A model generated the notes under the pieces. The model saw nothing but the letters and a program-made list of their open reading frames with translations, was not told the origin of the DNA and made no database searches. From the NCBI GenBank assembly GCA_026692885.1, contig JAPLNJ010000858.1, positions 1-28,932 of the forward strand: DNA of 28,932 bases. The letters run 5' to 3'. This document shows, piece after piece, positions 6,637 through 15,423 of this stretch. The stretch's first letter is position 1. Each line of letters begins with the position of its first letter. Both the position numbers and the translations under genes were made by a program. Origin of the DNA: Planctomycetota bacterium. GTDB taxonomy: Bacteria > Planctomycetota > Planctomycetia > Pirellulales > Pirellulaceae.

Positions 6637-8184
6637 ATGTGCGTCATGAGCCGGATTTCCGAGACCTTGAAGCTGGCCGGCCTCTTGCCCGCCGCAGCGT
6701 CCCTTCCGCCGTCAGTCGTGGCAGCGCCGGCGCAGGACAATCTGCTGCCGCTGGTCCTCCAGACTTGGTCTGCCCATCCGGGACCGTGGCGACGCGATGA
6801 AGCTGCGCGTCGCGAGTCGGTGCTGATCCGGCTGACCAGGTATCACGAGCAGGGGGCGAGCCTGACTTATGGCGTCCCCGGTGCGGCCGCGGACCGCTTC
6901 GATCGCTGGTTGGGGAACCGGTTGGCGTGGTGGCCCCGCGGCGTTCCCACCGGCCGATTCGTCGGCGTAGTGAGTTCTCGGCTGGGCCAGGCACTCGACC
7001 GGCACAAGGCTTGGTTCACCGTGCTGCGGGCGGTCTCGATGAAGATCGACCCGCGGCAGGATCTGCTGGTCACCGCCGAACAGACCACGGCCGATCGATT
7101 CGTACAGCGTTGCGGCGAGTTGTTCGGACTGCGGGTGCTGAGTTTGGAGCTGGATCGCGACGACCGCCTTTCTCCAGAACGTTGGGGAGCGCAGCTGCTT
7201 GCGGCCGAGGACTCGAAACCAACCGCCTCCCAGCGTGTCTGCATCTCGCCGGAGTTGAACCGGCGCGAGTCCGAGGGCCTGCCACGTCTGCCGGCTGCGG
7301 ATCGGGCCGTGGCGGCCTTGAGCGAGCGGTTGGTGGTCCTGCACGCCCGGCGTAACGGGAACCTCGACCGACTGCTGCGGGCCCGGCTCAAGGATCCAGC
7401 ATTTCCGGCGGCCAGTGTGTTTCTGGCCCTGGGATCCGAACTGGTTCCCAGGGAGTTGGCCGGTGAACTGATGGGACACGGTGCGGTCGGTTGGTTGGTG
7501 CTCAACACCCTGGGGCATGCGGACGAAGTCGCGGCAGGGCCGTGGACGCTGCCGGAAAACGTCGCTCGCACGCCGGCGCCGGTGATCGCCTGGCCTCGTG
7601 CGGAAGGCGAGCAGTACTTGACGCATTGCACGCGGCGGAGACGCGGTCCGTGGCCGGGCGAGGCGGAGGCGGACTTTCTAGACGACCTGATTCTGGACCG
7701 CGCCGGCGCCGACCACTCGGCCTGGGCGGCGCTCTGGCGGATCGTGCAAACGCAGCGGCTGATGGCCTCGGCCGAGATGATTCGTGGTGGGACGCCGGTG
7801 GTGAGTTTCACGGCGGTGCCCCTGGGTGACTTGCCACGCCTGCGCGGTTTCCGTCCGCACCTGGCCCGGTGGGACTTCGAACCCTACGGCATCTGCCTGC
7901 GTCGCGACTGGCTGGAGTCGCGCGGGGCCCGATCCGTACGATACGGCGACGATGCGCTGTGGCAGACGTTGCCCGCGGAGGAGCAAGCGTTCTTTCAGCG
8001 GGCGCGGTCTGAGACCCCCAGCGGTACTGTGCTGGATTGGAGCAAGGAGCAGGAGTGGCGTCACTTAGGCGACCTGCCGCTCCGGGAACTGCCCGCCCAG
8101 GCGGCTTTCTTGTTTGTGCCATCCGCATCCGAGGCCCGGCAATTGGCCCTCGTCAGCCCGTGGCCGGTGGCGACGCTCACGTAG
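6637..8184 (+). CDS. Protein of unknown function with an AbiGi-like C-terminal module
   Basis: Large cytoplasmic-looking protein of 515 residues with no signal peptide or membrane segment. Residues ~385-515 carry TPVVSFTAVPLGDLPRL, then YGICLRRDW, SVRYGDD and finally DWSKEQEWRHLGDL. This order (a 'PL' motif, 'YGI.L...W', 'V.Y', 'W..E.EWR') resembles the AbiGi/DUF2743-type family linked to abortive phage resistance; that is a resemblance by eye, not a search result. Residues ~105-180 (VGVVSSRLGQ, LVTAEQTTADRFVQRCGELF) suggest a Rossmann-like SLOG or DprA-like fold. Two starts are possible, ATG at 6637 or 6646, neither with a strong ribosome site. It lies directly behind the 47-bp repeat array. 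Its function is unknown. Confidence 0.6.
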   Translation: MCVMSRISETLKLAGLLPAAASLPPSVVAAPAQDNLLPLVLQTWSAHPGPWRRDEAARRESVLIRLTRYHEQGASLTYGVPGAAADRFDRWLGNRLAWWPRGVPTGRFVGVVSSRLGQALDRHKAWFTVLRAVSMKIDPRQDLLVTAEQTTADRFVQRCGELFGLRVLSLELDRDDRLSPERWGAQLLAAEDSKPTASQRVCISPELNRRESEGLPRLPAADRAVAALSERLVVLHARRNGNLDRLLRARLKDPAFPAASVFLALGSELVPRELAGELMGHGAVGWLVLNTLGHADEVAAGPWTLPENVARTPAPVIAWPRAEGEQYLTHCTRRRRGPWPGEAEADFLDDLILDRAGADHSAWAALWRIVQTQRLMASAEMIRGGTPVVSFTAVPLGDLPRLRGFRPHLARWDFEPYGICLRRDWLESRGARSVRYGDDALWQTLPAEEQAFFQRARSETPSGTVLDWSKEQEWRHLGDLPLRELPAQAAFLFVPSASEARQLALVSPWPVATLT

Positions 8185-8271
8185 CTGATGCGACAATCGC
8201 GGCGGCCCTTTGCCTTCGGTCCACGTGGTTACCCCCGATCTTGGCGCGTTGTCGGGGACTCGGCTACACTG

Positions 8272-8382
8272 GTGTAGACTGCCCGCGGGCAGCTTTGTCG
8301 TAGAACGGATTTCAATCCGTTCAGTGAAGCGGAACGAATTCCGCTCTACGCAGGGACCAGCCTGGTCGCGGGCAGTATAGAC
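8272..8382. repeat. MITE-like inverted-repeat element, copy A
   Basis: The arms at 8272-8287 and 8367-8382 (gactgcccgcg against cgcgggcagtatag) are imperfect inverted repeats. The inside (8299-8350) contains two smaller palindromes, gaacggattt...ccgttc and gcggaacgaattccgc. A clearly related copy in the opposite orientation lies at 16873-16980. About 110 bp with no coding capacity. Confidence 0.72.
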
Positions 8383-8446
8383 GCGGTGGGCGGATCACGT
8401 GTTGGATGTCTGACCCGCAGGAAATTCCATGCAAGGAGAGCAAGCC

Positions 8447-9289
8447 ATGTCCATCAGTGACCTCATTCGACGGCCGGAAACAACTCGCGGCCCGCTTTCT
8501 AGCCAGGAGTTGGTCGCACGCTACCAGCGAATGCGAGCGGTGTCTCGAAAACTCAATGACGCGATGGTGCAGCGGCTTCCGAAAGATGCCCTGAACGAGG
8601 GCGGACGGAAACTCGGGATGCTGCGAAACGGCATCTTCGTGTTTGACGACGAGCTCGATACGGCGGTCTTGATGGACTACTGTCTGTACCATGTGCGGCG
8701 GAACGAGCGCAACATGGTCGAACAGTACTGCCGCGACAACCCGCCAGTTCCCGGCACCGACGAGTGGGCTTGCCTGCACGCCATGCAGCACGCAATCCAT
8801 TCGCTGTTTTACGTGGACCAGATCGAGCCGGGGGTGGCGTTGGTGCTGGTCGATCTGGCGACCGACGAGCGATTTCTGTTGGTAGATATTGGACTCTCGC
8901 AATCGGCCACGCCCGGCATCCTGATCCTCACTCGCCTCGTGTTGTTCGAGGATTTCGCCGCGACGGGGGGAGCGGGCCTCGCCGCGGGTTCGGTGCCGCC
9001 CGCGGAATTGGCGGCGTTCAGCGCCAACTGGAAAAAAGTGTCGACCAGCCGGGACGCGGACTACGACCCGAGCTCGCTGATCTGCGAGTTCCTGCAACGG
9101 GGAGTGGGTGAGCGGACGCGGTATCGGGATCCGCCGAGTGCTCCGGTGCGCGACCCGAAAATGCTGCAAGCTCTGCGCAAGCAACGGGCGGCGCGTCTCA
9201 AGCGAGCAGAGCACGCCTCGCCCACCCGCCGTTGTCCCTGCGGCAGCGGCAAGATGTTCAAGAACTGCTGCCTGCGGAAGCCGCAGTGA
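8447..9289 (+). CDS. SEC-C motif protein
   Basis: Cytoplasmic protein of 280 residues ending in a SEC-C zinc-binding motif, CPCGSGKMFKNCC at 263-275, like that at the C-terminus of SecA and of many unrelated proteins. The first ~240 residues show no domain I recognise; they include a stretch around DEWACLHAMQHAIHSLFYVD that could hold metal-binding or catalytic His and Asp residues. A basic linker (RKQRAARLKRAEH) precedes the motif. I chose ATG 8447 over the in-frame ATG at 8429 because AAGGAG at 8433-8438 sits 8 bp before 8447. The motif is certain; the function of the protein is not. Confidence 0.82.
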   Translation: MSISDLIRRPETTRGPLSSQELVARYQRMRAVSRKLNDAMVQRLPKDALNEGGRKLGMLRNGIFVFDDELDTAVLMDYCLYHVRRNERNMVEQYCRDNPPVPGTDEWACLHAMQHAIHSLFYVDQIEPGVALVLVDLATDERFLLVDIGLSQSATPGILILTRLVLFEDFAATGGAGLAAGSVPPAELAAFSANWKKVSTSRDADYDPSSLICEFLQRGVGERTRYRDPPSAPVRDPKMLQALRKQRAARLKRAEHASPTRRCPCGSGKMFKNCCLRKPQ

Positions 9290-9612
9290 GCGCGCTCCCA
9301 CCCATCGCTCTTCCTCGCTGACGCTTCGGATTACCATGCGCAAAGTTCCGATCAAGGCCCTTGTGTACGATCCGCGGCAGCGTTAACGACCGTCCGAGAT
9401 TCCGACGCAAGTCCAGTTCCAGAAAGATCTTGAGATGAACATCGCAGTGCGAAGTATTTACCTTCCGCAAACGCCGGTAGGAGACGGTTAGGGAGGGGTG
9501 GGCCCAGCATTTTGTTGGCCAGCGGCGTTTCTGGAATTCGCGACCTAAGCTTGTGGCAGAACATTCCCATTCGATTTCCATGTTTTGACACGAGTGAAGG
9601 GTACGAGTAATC
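9290..9612. other. Intergenic gap before the Tad operon
   Basis: About 320 bp without a credible gene. It contains one copy of a recurrent sequence (ctcgctgacgcttcgg, then ttccgatcaaggccc at 9346-9360) seen again at 18256 and, in variants, near 23051 and 23153. The promoter of the tad operon should lie here, but I cannot place it with confidence. Confidence 0.5.
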
Positions 9613-10860
9613 ATGGCCTTGCTGCTTCGATTGGCAATTGTTGATCCCAACGACAGGACTCGTCGAGAGTTGATGGACCGTTTCGCGGGCATCGACGCGA
9701 TGTGGTTCGAAGGCGAGTGCTCGCGGTATGAGTTATTTCTTCGAGTAGTCGAAGACACCCATCCGGACATCGCCCTGGTCCGCATCGACTCCGCGCCGGA
9801 CCAGGCGATCCAGTTGATCGAGAACATCCATGCTCAGGCTCCCCATTGTGCCATCTGCGCCATCAGCAGTTCCAACGCCGGCGAACACGGCTTGCGTGCC
9901 ATGCGCGCAGGAGCTCGCGAATTCCTGACCTTGCCCTTGGACGTGAACGAGATCGTGTTGGCGCTGAAGAAAATTGCTGTACGCAGCGATCCCAGCCAAC
10001 GCAGGGTTCGAGAATGCACGACGATCGCTGTCGCCGGCACATCGGGCGGGGTCGGTTCGACCAGCGTCGCGGTCAACCTTGGCTCGATTCTGGCCGGTGA
10101 TCCCTCGAAGTCCGCGGCCCTGATCGACTTGGATCTGTCTCTGGGCGATGCCGATGTGTACTTGGATGCCAAACCGGACCACTCCACGCTGGTGGATATT
10201 GCCGAGAGTTTCTCTCGTCTCGACTTTGACTTGCTGCAACGCTCGCTCACGAAATTGAAGTCGGGACTCTTTTTACTGCCGCGGCCCCAGCAATTGATCG
10301 ACACCCACCTGGTCACGGAGCAGGTCCTGCGGGGCGTCTTTGGGTTGTTGCAAGTGGCCTTTTCGCATGTTGTCGTCGATGTGTCCAAAGCCTACAACGC
10401 CCTCGACCTAGCCGCCCTGCAATCCGCCAACACGATCCTGTTGGTGACGCAATTGAGTCTGCCCAATCTGCGAAATGTGATCCGTTTGCTGAGATCATTC
10501 CGGGAACTAGGCCGGCTTGACGAAAAAGTAAAGATCGTCGTCAACCGCCTGGGTCTGGAAGAAGAAACCGTTCGCCGCAAGAAAGCCGAGGAGATCATTG
10601 GGCGCGAGATCTTCTGGGAGCTACCCAACGAATATCGGCTGATGGTCGAGGTCTGCAACAACGGCGTGCCGTTGATCGAAGCGGCGCCACACGCTGCCAT
10701 CACGCGAGAACTGGTGAGACTCGCCGAGGCCATCGCTGGCGAATCCGCGGGGCGACTCACGGAAGCGGCTAAGCCTACCCCGGCACTGTCACGGGGCCGC
10801 TGGTTTGGGCTGTGGCCAACCGCCTCGTCGCGACGGTACGGCAAGCGGACAGAAAAATAG
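9613..10860 (+). CDS. tadZ: TadZ/CpaE-like protein (pseudo-receiver plus ParA-type ATPase)
   Basis: Cytoplasmic protein of 415 residues that probably places or organises the Tad pilus machine. Residues ~5-122 have a response-regulator fold (LAIVDPNDRTRREL, HPDIALVRID, FLTLPLD), but the usual phospho-acceptor Asp is not found at the end of the third strand (ALVR). Residues ~135-380 are a MinD/ParA-type domain: GTSGGVGSTSVAVNL at 142-156, ALIDLDLSLGDADVYLD at 169-185 and VVNRLGL later. In the deviant Walker A (KGGxxKT) both lysines are serine, a kind of loss known for TadZ proteins. It is followed by cpaF, tadB and tadC, which fixes the context. A 320-bp gap, not an overlap, separates it from cpaF. 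Confidence 0.87.
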   Translation: MALLLRLAIVDPNDRTRRELMDRFAGIDAMWFEGECSRYELFLRVVEDTHPDIALVRIDSAPDQAIQLIENIHAQAPHCAICAISSSNAGEHGLRAMRAGAREFLTLPLDVNEIVLALKKIAVRSDPSQRRVRECTTIAVAGTSGGVGSTSVAVNLGSILAGDPSKSAALIDLDLSLGDADVYLDAKPDHSTLVDIAESFSRLDFDLLQRSLTKLKSGLFLLPRPQQLIDTHLVTEQVLRGVFGLLQVAFSHVVVDVSKAYNALDLAALQSANTILLVTQLSLPNLRNVIRLLRSFRELGRLDEKVKIVVNRLGLEEETVRRKKAEEIIGREIFWELPNEYRLMVEVCNNGVPLIEAAPHAAITRELVRLAEAIAGESAGRLTEAAKPTPALSRGRWFGLWPTASSRRYGKRTEK

Positions 10861-11180
10861 GTATCCGCTGCCTACACCAGCCCGGCGCTCCAACGAGGAA
10901 TCCCTCGCTTGCGCGTTGGGCGTGAATACCCTTGTCCGCTCGCCCAAGGCCGACAGCCAAGGGCCGACGCTCCGCTTGGCAACCTGCCGTTGGTCGCTCC
11001 TGGGTTGGTCGCTCCTGGATTGCGTCGCTCGGCTGTGCCGCACGCACCGTTTCCTTCTCTCGGCGTGCGTTTGCAAGCTTCGCAGCACAGCCGCCTGAGG
11101 CTCAACTTTGTGAGCTATGATTCCTTACGAGAATCGGTCCCGCGTTTGGAACTGACTGTTTCCGACCCATTTTGGATCAA
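10861..11180. repeat. Repeat-bearing gap between tadZ and cpaF
   Basis: A 320-bp non-coding stretch inside an otherwise tight operon. It contains a 15-bp unit repeated in tandem (gttggtcgctcctg at 10989 and 11004). It also contains sequences such as caacgaggaatccctcgctt and gctcgcccaaggccgac that look like dispersed planctomycete repeats. It may hold a second promoter for cpaF or simply be an inserted repeat element. Confidence 0.55.
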
Positions 11181-12512
11181 ATGCAGATGCTGAACAAAAC
11201 CCTGACTCCGACCCGTAAGACCGCCGGAAACTCCACGTCCGAGTACGAGGCGCTCAAGGAACGGATCCACAATAAGCTGGTGAACAAGCTCGATCTCAGC
11301 CGCATCGGCACCATTGAGGGCGAGGCACTTCGCCGTGAGGTCCGAGTCGTGGTCGAACACCTGTACGACTTGGAAGAGAGCTTGCTCAATCGGAAAGAAC
11401 GCGAACAATTGATCGAGGAGATTCTCGATCAGTCGCTAGGCTTGGGACCCCTGGAACTACTGCTGAAAGATGGCTCGATCAGCGACATTCTGATCAATGG
11501 TCCCAAGAATGTTTACGTGGAACGCGACGGCAAGCTCGTCAAGACCGACGTCGAATTTCGCAACGATGCGCAACTGTTGCAGATCATCGACCGCATTGTG
11601 TCCCGACTGGGACGGCGAGTGGACGAGACCTGTCCGATGGTCGATGCCCGATTACCGGACGGTTCCCGTGTGAACGCCATCATTCCCCCCCTGGCGTTGG
11701 ACGGTCCGGCGGTCTCCATTCGCCGCTTTGGCACGCGTCCCATGAAGTTGGAAGACCTGTTGAACTACAAAGCCTTTACACCCGAAATGGTCATGCTCCT
11801 GGAAGGTGCCATGAAGGCGCGGCTGAACATCATTATCTCCGGCGGCACAGGTTCGGGTAAAACCACCCTGCTGAATACGCTGTCCAGTTTCATTCCCAAT
11901 GACCAGCGCATCATTACGATTGAGGACGCTGCGGAACTGCAACTTCAACAAGATCACGTGGTGCGTCTGGAAACCCGGCCGCCGAACATCGAAGGCAAGG
12001 GCGAGGTGCGAGCCACCGATCTGGTGCGCAATGCCCTGCGGATGCGTCCGGAACGCATTATCATTGGGGAATGTCGAGGGCCGGAGGCTCTGGACATGTT
12101 GCAGGCCATGAACACGGGCCACGAAGGATCGTTGACCACGATTCACGCCAATAGCCCTCGCGACGCTATTTCTCGTATCGAAACCATGATTGCGATGACG
12201 GGCTTCGAACTGCCCATCAAGGCAATGCGGCAGCAAATTGCCAGCGCAGTGGACTTGATCGTCCAGGTCCACCGCCTGCAGGGTGGGGCGCGGAAGGTGA
12301 CGCAAATCACCGAGGTCGTCGGCATGGAGCAGGACACGGTCGTGATGCAGGACATCTTCGTTTTTGTACAGGATAGCATCGATGAGAATGGGCGCGCCAC
12401 GGGGCGGTTCGAAGCCAGCGGCGTGCGACCCTTGTTTATGGATCGTCTGGAGTCCGCTGGCGTGCGTTTGCCCGTAAGTGTCTTCCGGCAACGTGTGATG
12501 ATGAGAGATTGA
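11181..12512 (+). CDS. cpaF: Tad pilus assembly ATPase CpaF/TadA
   Basis: Cytoplasmic hexameric secretion ATPase that drives assembly of Flp-type pili or Tad secretion. The N-terminal domain contains [20 protein letters not shown] and [16 protein letters not shown], typical of CpaF. The Walker [15 protein letters not shown] is at about residues 218-231, followed by [12 protein letters not shown] (Asp box), the His-box region [12 protein letters not shown] and the Walker B stretch [18 protein letters not shown]. The CpaF signature RFG and the arginine fingers [21 protein letters not shown] are present. I prefer ATG 11181, giving 443 residues, over the TTG at 11172. The stop is followed after one base by the tadB start, so the two are translationally close. 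Confidence 0.95.
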   Translation: MQMLNKTLTPTRKTAGNSTSEYEALKERIHNKLVNKLDLSRIGTIEGEALRREVRVVVEHLYDLEESLLNRKEREQLIEEILDQSLGLGPLELLLKDGSISDILINGPKNVYVERDGKLVKTDVEFRNDAQLLQIIDRIVSRLGRRVDETCPMVDARLPDGSRVNAIIPPLALDGPAVSIRRFGTRPMKLEDLLNYKAFTPEMVMLLEGAMKARLNIIISGGTGSGKTTLLNTLSSFIPNDQRIITIEDAAELQLQQDHVVRLETRPPNIEGKGEVRATDLVRNALRMRPERIIIGECRGPEALDMLQAMNTGHEGSLTTIHANSPRDAISRIETMIAMTGFELPIKAMRQQIASAVDLIVQVHRLQGGARKVTQITEVVGMEQDTVVMQDIFVFVQDSIDENGRATGRFEASGVRPLFMDRLESAGVRLPVSVFRQRVMMRD

Positions 12513-12513
12513 T

Positions 12514-13485
12514 ATGATCCTAGTCGCAGCTGCAATTTTCCTCGGGGTAACCTGCTTGGTTGGCGGCCTCTTGCTGTTTTCCGCAGGGAGCAGATCGAAC
12601 CTGGCCGAAGCGAGGTTTGCCCGCCTGCAAGTGTCAGGTCCGATCGCGAACGACGCGGTCCAGCACGACTACGTCCGCTCGCTGATCAAGTCGCTACGAA
12701 CCGAGCACGCCGGGTTCGGGGGACTGGAACAGTTCCTCTCGCGATTGATCGACCTGCGCCAATTTATCGAACAGGCGGGCCTGAGTATCTCGCCCGTCAA
12801 TTTGATGTTGGCGTGTGGGGGTGGCGTCCTGGCCGGTGCCACGCTGGGAATGGTTTCCCCCGTGCCCCTGCTCACGGCGCCGTTGCTGGGTGTGCTGGGG
12901 GGCATAGCGCCCCTGACCTGGGTCTGGTTCAAACGCAAACGAAGGTTGGCGGCCTTCGAACGGCAGTTCCCCGAAGCCCTGGAATTGTTGGGGCGTTCAC
13001 TGCGGGCTGGCCACAGCCTGGTGGATGGAATTCGACTTGCGGCCGAAGAGATGAGCGAACCGATCGCGGGGGAATTTGCCCGCTGCCACGAACAACAGCA
13101 ACTCGGCAGGGTGTTGGAGGACGTACTGCGAGAAATGGCGAAACGTGTGCCCCTGATAGATTTTCACTATTTCGTCACGGCCATTGTTCTCCAGCGACAG
13201 ACGGGGGGTGACGCGGCCGAAATCCTCGACAAAATCGGACGCTTGATCCGCGAACGATTCCAGATTCGCGGGCAGATTCGGGCGCTCACCGGGGAAGGCC
13301 GCTTATCCGGCGTCGTCCTCGTGGTGCTACCTTTCCTCCTGGCAAGCTACATGTACTTCCGCAATCCGGCTTATCTGCTGCCGCTGTTTGAAGATCCCCT
13401 GGGCCAGCAGATGGCCTGTGGCGCAATTGTTTCTATGCTCTTCGGCTCGTTGGTCATTAAGAAGATCGTCGATATCCGGGTGTGA
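12514..13485 (+). CDS. tadB: Type II secretion F-family protein TadB
   Basis: Inner-membrane platform protein of the Tad machine, 323 residues. Residues 1-25 form the first membrane helix, and further helices lie at ~90-135 and at the C-terminus (VVLVVLPFLLASYMYF and ACGAIVSMLFGSLVIKKI). The GSPII_F domain between them is recognisable by FERQFPEALELLGRSLRAG, SLVDGIRLAAEEM, FARCHEQQQLG and VTAIVLQRQTGGDAAEILDKI. It starts one base after the cpaF stop and ends 10 bp before tadC. TadB normally works with TadC as a heteromeric platform for the CpaF motor. Confidence 0.93.
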   Translation: MILVAAAIFLGVTCLVGGLLLFSAGSRSNLAEARFARLQVSGPIANDAVQHDYVRSLIKSLRTEHAGFGGLEQFLSRLIDLRQFIEQAGLSISPVNLMLACGGGVLAGATLGMVSPVPLLTAPLLGVLGGIAPLTWVWFKRKRRLAAFERQFPEALELLGRSLRAGHSLVDGIRLAAEEMSEPIAGEFARCHEQQQLGRVLEDVLREMAKRVPLIDFHYFVTAIVLQRQTGGDAAEILDKIGRLIRERFQIRGQIRALTGEGRLSGVVLVVLPFLLASYMYFRNPAYLLPLFEDPLGQQMACGAIVSMLFGSLVIKKIVDIRV

Positions 13486-13495
13486 GAGGACTGCC

Positions 13496-14470
13496 ATGTT
13501 GCCGTATGTGCCCGACCTAGTAACGCTCGTGCCGATCGCCGTGTTCACGGGCGTATCCGTGATCACTTGGCACGTTGCCAAAGCACTCTGGAGCAAGAGA
13601 AATCAGGCTGAAATGCGTCTGGAGCAGTTGCGTGAGAAACTCGGCCGCGGAGCCGGGTCAGGCAGCGAACGCGGGCTCAATACGGTGTCCGGCACATTCT
13701 CCGATTGGCTCGCAAAGGCGAGTCCTCAACTTGCCAAGCCACTGCAATCTAAGGACCAGGATCAAGCCGGCCACCTGCAGCAGCGTTTGTCTCATGCTGG
13801 CTTCCGGTCCGAGCGGGCGCCCGCGATTTTCCTGACTCTAAGAGTGCTTTGCGCGATGGCAGGCTTATTCCTGGTCGGGGGGCCCATGGTGCTTGCGATG
13901 GGACCCTCCAGTCCGGCCCTGCTGCGAATTTGCGCCGTCACTGGCAGCCTGTTTTTCTTGCCGGACGTTGTTCTCTATTTTCTGACGTCACGTCGCAAGA
14001 AAGCGATTTTTCAGAGCTTGCCGGACGCCATCGACTTGATGGTCGTGTGTGTCGAGGCGGGGTTGGGGCTGGATCAAGCCTTGCGGAAAATCGCCGAAGA
14101 AATGCGGAAGATCTATCCCATCATCGCCGCTGAGGTAAACATCGCCAACATGCAATTGCAGATGGGTACGCCCCGTACCCAAGCGTTGCGCGAACTGGGA
14201 CAGCGCAACGGCGAAGACGATCTACGGGGACTGGTGGCGGTCTTGATTCAATCGAGTAAGTTCGGTTCTGGGGTGGGGCAGGCCTTACGCGTCCACAGCG
14301 ATTCCATGCGCATGCGACGTCGGCAGTTAGCGGAGGAGCAAGCGACCAAGACGGCAGTCAAGTTGATTTTTCCGCTGGTGCTCTTCATTTTTCCAGCGAT
14401 TTTCGTGGTTCTCGTCGGCCCCGCGGCAATCAATATTGTGCGCACCCTGATGCCGGCGTTGGATGTCTAG
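13496..14470 (+). CDS. tadC: Type II secretion F-family protein TadC
   Basis: Second inner-membrane platform protein, 324 residues. It has an N-terminal helix (LVPIAVFTGVSVITW), two central helices (LCAMAGLFLVGGPMVLAMG and the following one) and a C-terminal pair (LIFPLVLFIFPAIFVVLVG). The GSPII_F core reads SLPDAIDLMVVCVEAGLGLD, RNGEDDLRGLVAVLIQSSKFG and MRRRQLAEEQATKTAVKL, the usual TadC signature. I chose ATG 13496 rather than longer in-frame starts inside tadB because GAGAGGA lies 5 bp before it. It is the fourth gene of the tad run. Confidence 0.93.
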   Translation: MLPYVPDLVTLVPIAVFTGVSVITWHVAKALWSKRNQAEMRLEQLREKLGRGAGSGSERGLNTVSGTFSDWLAKASPQLAKPLQSKDQDQAGHLQQRLSHAGFRSERAPAIFLTLRVLCAMAGLFLVGGPMVLAMGPSSPALLRICAVTGSLFFLPDVVLYFLTSRRKKAIFQSLPDAIDLMVVCVEAGLGLDQALRKIAEEMRKIYPIIAAEVNIANMQLQMGTPRTQALRELGQRNGEDDLRGLVAVLIQSSKFGSGVGQALRVHSDSMRMRRRQLAEEQATKTAVKLIFPLVLFIFPAIFVVLVGPAAINIVRTLMPALDV

Positions 14471-14606
14471 GCGTCCTGGTTGACCTCCGCCGCACAATCA
14501 GGATAAGCCGTATATCACCGTCTTACGGTCCGCAACCACAGTCCGTTCCGGAATCCGGCCGAAGATAGAAACGAGGTAACCAGGCCGGCACATCGCGGAG
14601 TATGCC

Positions 14607-15245
14607 ATGCGAATTTGCGCGTTTCTCTTGTTGGCCGCCACTTTGATGGTCGGCGGAAATACGCCGGCGCGAGCGGGTTGGGACGAGTTCTGGGCAGAAT
14701 TCGACCTGCACCGTCGCCGCGTCGAGGCTTGGCCCGAGCCGTTCGTGATTCCCGATCGTGAAGCCGTACGGGATCCGTTCAGAAGCATGGCCGACAATGG
14801 CTGGAAACAGCAAAACACGTTCAATGACGAGTGGTTCAACAAGGAGAACAACGAACTCAGTCTTGCGGGCAAAATCAAGCTGAGGCAAATGCTGAACGAG
14901 TTCCCACCGCACCGTCGGCAAGTCTTTGTGTTAGAAGGGCAAACACAGGATGTGACGTCCGTGCGTGTGGCGTCCGTATACAAGTGTTTGGCGGAAATCG
15001 CACCCGACCAACAGCCGTGCAGCGTACTGACGACCCGCATTCCTGGCCCCGTCGGAGCAGGCTGGTATGTTCAAGGCGTGTACCGCTCGACGGCGTTACG
15101 CTCAAACGCGGGCCGGACCGTGCCGGGTACGCCGAGTCCCAACAGCCAATCCACGACGCCGACGAACTGGGCGGGAGGACCACCTCAGAGTACGGCCACG
15201 ACGCCGGCGCAAGGATCGCAGGCCGGAACGGGTTCCGGCGGGTGA
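14607..15245 (+). CDS. Secreted protein of unknown function in the Tad operon
   Basis: Predicted exported protein of 212 residues. Residues 1-23 form a signal peptide (MRICAFLLLAATLMVGG, cleavage near ARA-GW). The mature N-terminal half is charged and aromatic (WDEFWAEFDLHRRRVEAW, ENNELSLAGKIKLRQML). A central stretch, RRQVFVLEGQTQDVTSVRVA, with paired hydrophobic strands may be a small beta domain. The last ~50 residues are a Pro/Thr/Gly/Ser-rich tail. The start has GGAG 6 bp upstream. Its position between tadC and the TPR lipoprotein gene suggests a periplasmic or outer-membrane part of this Tad system, but I do not recognise the family. Confidence 0.75.
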   Translation: MRICAFLLLAATLMVGGNTPARAGWDEFWAEFDLHRRRVEAWPEPFVIPDREAVRDPFRSMADNGWKQQNTFNDEWFNKENNELSLAGKIKLRQMLNEFPPHRRQVFVLEGQTQDVTSVRVASVYKCLAEIAPDQQPCSVLTTRIPGPVGAGWYVQGVYRSTALRSNAGRTVPGTPSPNSQSTTPTNWAGGPPQSTATTPAQGSQAGTGSGG

Positions 15246-15280
15246 GGTGAGTGCCTACCGAGAAACAACGCTGTGATTTC

Positions 15281-15332
15281 GTCGTAGAGCTAACTTTATT
15301 CCGCTCAGGCGGAATAGGTTCCGCCCCACGAA
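15281..15332. repeat. Short palindromic repeat related to the MITE-like family
   Basis: Contains the perfect hairpin attccgc-tcag-gcggaat (15298-15315) flanked by cgtagagc and cgccccacgaag. The border and the 'ttccgc' palindrome resemble the inside of the elements at 8299-8350 and 16902-16955, so it may be a decayed relative. Confidence 0.55.
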
Positions 15333-15423
15333 GTTGTTCCTCGACAGGCCCCTAGACAAAGCAGGGATGGGCGACGCAGGCAGTCGCTCCTGTCGCACGC
15401 GAGGCACATGGAGGTCCCCGATC

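Noticed and set aside
9585..9613. Sigma-70 promoter before tadZ (ttgaca at 9585)
   Set aside because: With 17-bp spacing the -10 box would be taatca at the start codon, a poor match, and transcription would begin inside the gene.
9258..9827. 189-codon minus-strand frame across the tadZ start
   Set aside because: It overlaps the SEC-C gene end, a repeat-bearing gap and the tadZ start, and has no recognisable features.
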